A DNA stretch of 7,140 nt, taken from an archaeon (GTDB lineage: Archaea; Thermoproteota; Nitrososphaeria; Nitrososphaerales; Nitrosopumilaceae). The stretch is taken from assembly GCA_021824845.1 (NCBI GenBank), contig JAKAJY010000012.1, positions 1 to 7,140 of the forward strand, given 5' to 3'. The notes below the pieces were generated by a model. The model did no database searches. It was given only the letters and a program-made list of their open reading frames with translations, and was not told the DNA's origin. How positions within the stretch are numbered: position 1 is the stretch's first letter; each line of letters begins with the position of its first letter. The translations under genes were made by a program, and so were the position numbers. Shown here in pieces: positions 5,060 through 7,140 of this stretch.

Positions 5060-7140
5060 GTGCTGGTTACACCAATACATTATGATCTCACTTTTGAGCC
5101 AATTTTCTCAAATTTCACGTTTGAAGGAAAAGAGACAATTGATGTAAGGCTAGCCAAGCCCACCAATACCATAACACTTCATGCCGCAGAACTAAAAATA
5201 AAAAAATGCCTCATAGTGTCATCCGGTAAATCCATTTTAGTACAGACACGACTGGATGAAAAAAAAGAAACCCTTACAATCACACTCCCAACAAAAATTG
5301 CAAAATCTGCCAAAATTCACATCGAATACACTGGAATTCTAAATGACAGGCTGGTTGGATTTTATCGCAGTCAATACAAGGACAAATCTGGCAAGACAAA
5401 ATACATTGCAACCACACAATTTGAGGCAGCAGACGCAAGACGTGCATTTCCTTGTTGGGATGAGCCTGCAGCAAAGGCAACATATGATATTTCAATCATA
5501 ACCGATCCTCATCACACCGCAATATCAAACACCAATCAAATCCTCAAAAAGAAAATTGGTAAAAAAATACTCTACAAATTTGCCAAAACTCCGATTATGT
5601 CTACCTATTTGGTGTATCTTGGTGTTGGTGAATTTGAATATTTGACAACAAAATGTGGCAAAGTAACAATGCGAATTGTCACCACAAAAGGAAACAGCAA
5701 GAAGGGAAGATTTGCGCTGGATTTGTGCAAAAAGCTTGTAAAATCATACGAAGACTATTTTGGAATAAAGTACCCGCTGCCAAAACTGGACCTGATTGCA
5801 GTACCTGACTTTGCTTCCGGTGCAATGGAGAACTGGGGGGCAATAACATTCAGAGAGACCATTCTGTTATTTGATGAAAAGACCTCATCCACTCAGACAA
5901 AACAGTTCATCGCCGAGGTTGTATCACACGAGCTGGCGCATCAGTGGTTTGGCAATTTGGTAACGATGAAGTGGTGGAATGATCTTTGGCTTAACGAGTC
6001 CTTTGCGACATTCATGGCAACAAAGTTTGTTGACAAGTTTTATCCAGAATGGAAACTCTGGGACCAGTTCCTAGAAGACACGATGAACACCGCGATGGGC
6101 CTTGACGCATTACATTCCTCGCACCCAATAGATGTCAAGGTAAACTCACCGTCGGAAATCAGAGAGATCTTTGATGCCATATCATATGACAAGGGCGGCT
6201 GTGTTCTAAAAATGCTAGAAAGTTTTGTCACTGAAAAGAATTTCAGGGCAGGCTTGCGTGTATATCTGAAAAAATTCTCTTACAAAAATGCCGAGGGCAA
6301 TGATCTCTGGGATGAAATTGGAAAATCCTCCAAGATGCCGGTTCGCTCCATGGTGAATTCCTGGCTAAAACAAACTGGATTTCCACTAGTTGAGGCTAAA
6401 AAACAAGACTCTAGACTGGTATTGTCTCAGAAGCGATTTGTCCTAGAGCAAAAAGGCCCACAAAAAGGACTGTGGGAGATCCCGCTCACCATAACTTATG
6501 ATGGCAAAACCACACACAAGATCCTCAAGAAAAAACAGGAATCACTCGTCGTCCCGTCCAATGAAATACTGGTAAATCCTGGAAGAAGTGGATTCTACCG
6601 AGTAAAATACTCTCAGGATATTTTGTATGACCTGAGGGAATTGATTCTACAAAAGTCGATCTCACACATTGACAGATGGGCAATACAAAACGACTTGTTT
6701 GCATTATGTGTGTCTGGCGATGGTAAGGCTCGCGACTATCTAGAGATTGCAACATCATATGAAAATGAGGATGACTATCTTACTCAATCAAATGTATCTG
6801 GAAATCTTTACGCATTATACCACAGAACAATCGAAGAGCAGTATAATCCGGAAATCAAACAAATCACACATCAATATTTTAGAAAAATGTTTGATAAACT
6901 TGGATGGGATGCACAAAAGGACGAACCACACACAAATGCATTGTTGCGCAGCTATGTGATAGGAGCATTGGGTAAACTGGATGATGAAGAGATTCTATGT
7001 GAGGCAAACAGTCGATTCCGACAATATTTGAAAAACCCATCATCCCTAAGCCCTGATATTCAGGACGCGGTGTTTTCATTGGTTGCGTGGAGTGGAGATC
7101 ACACCACATATCAAAAACTATTACATCTGTACAACAAGGC
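5060..7140 (+). CDS. M1-family zinc aminopeptidase (3' end outside window)
   Basis: Removes N-terminal residues from peptides, probably in the cytosol as a late step in protein turnover. The visible 693 residues have the M1 order. The N-terminal beta domain has PIHYDLTFEP near residue 5 and TQFEAADARRAFPCWDEPAAKA. The substrate-anchoring GAMENWG is at 254-260. The zinc site HELAH (290-294) has the third ligand Glu313, giving HExxH-x18-E with Glu291 as general base. Tyr376 (ISYDKGG) is the expected transition-state tyrosine. The NPGRSGFYRVKY segment (506-517) marks the end of the third beta domain, and the start of the helical ERAP1-like C-terminal domain follows. All catalytic residues are present. 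Start: the frame is closed by TAA at 5048-5050 and there is no ATG before the conserved N-terminus, so GTG 5060 is the only reasonable start. M1 enzymes of this type usually run to about 830 residues, so roughly 140 should lie beyond the window. No signal peptide. Confidence 0.95.
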   Translation, partial: MLVTPIHYDLTFEPIFSNFTFEGKETIDVRLAKPTNTITLHAAELKIKKCLIVSSGKSILVQTRLDEKKETLTITLPTKIAKSAKIHIEYTGILNDRLVGFYRSQYKDKSGKTKYIATTQFEAADARRAFPCWDEPAAKATYDISIITDPHHTAISNTNQILKKKIGKKILYKFAKTPIMSTYLVYLGVGEFEYLTTKCGKVTMRIVTTKGNSKKGRFALDLCKKLVKSYEDYFGIKYPLPKLDLIAVPDFASGAMENWGAITFRETILLFDEKTSSTQTKQFIAEVVSHELAHQWFGNLVTMKWWNDLWLNESFATFMATKFVDKFYPEWKLWDQFLEDTMNTAMGLDALHSSHPIDVKVNSPSEIREIFDAISYDKGGCVLKMLESFVTEKNFRAGLRVYLKKFSYKNAEGNDLWDEIGKSSKMPVRSMVNSWLKQTGFPLVEAKKQDSRLVLSQKRFVLEQKGPQKGLWEIPLTITYDGKTTHKILKKKQESLVVPSNEILVNPGRSGFYRVKYSQDILYDLRELILQKSISHIDRWAIQNDLFALCVSGDGKARDYLEIATSYENEDDYLTQSNVSGNLYALYHRTIEEQYNPEIKQITHQYFRKMFDKLGWDAQKDEPHTNALLRSYVIGALGKLDDEEILCEANSRFRQYLKNPSSLSPDIQDAVFSLVAWSGDHTTYQKLLHLYNK

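Noticed and set aside
6525..7109. Several 70-77-codon frames on both strands within the aminopeptidase region
   Set aside because: The M1 frame is open through the whole stretch with continuous family similarity. The others have no motif or start signals.

Overview
This window looks like ordinary core chromosome from an ammonia-oxidising archaeon of the Nitrososphaeria (Thaumarchaeota). The evidence is a thaumarchaeal-type ketol-acid reductoisomerase, a separate small subunit of methylmalonyl-CoA mutase, an archaeal EF-Tu-like protein with a decayed GTPase domain, TATA boxes about 26 nt ahead of start codons, and a base composition of roughly 40% G+C by eye. That composition is closer to Nitrosotenuis-like lineages than to low-GC marine Nitrosopumilus, but the genus is a guess. 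I see no mobile element, CRISPR array, rRNA or tRNA.

Layout: (1) 1-469 is the 3' end of methionyl-tRNA synthetase, overlapped by an alpha/beta hydrolase (456-1205). (2) 1242-2162 is the EF-Tu-like protein, behind its own TATA box. (3) 2209-3228 encodes an unrecognised exported protein made of three ~92-residue tandem units, each bounded by a cysteine pair, with a lysine-rich tail. (4) 3277-3399 is a 40-residue zinc-ribbon protein. (5) 3440-4438 is ilvC. (6) 4442-4864, on the minus strand, is the cobalamin-binding subunit of methylmalonyl-CoA mutase; its stop lies 3 nt from that of ilvC. (7) 4865-5059 is a divergent promoter region with an imperfect inverted repeat. (8) 5060 to the window end is an M1 zinc aminopeptidase that starts at GTG and runs off the edge.

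The genes do not form one pathway. MetRS and the EF-Tu-like protein relate to translation, ilvC to branched-chain amino acid synthesis, and the mutase subunit most likely to the 3-hydroxypropionate/4-hydroxybutyrate carbon-fixation cycle; the aminopeptidase recycles peptides. Apart from the MetRS-hydrolase pair, each gene seems to have its own promoter and probably a leaderless or near-leaderless mRNA.

I found no clear multi-gene novel system. The best candidate for something undescribed is the exported three-unit cysteine-paired protein, followed by the GTPase-dead EF-Tu relative and the 40-residue zinc ribbon.
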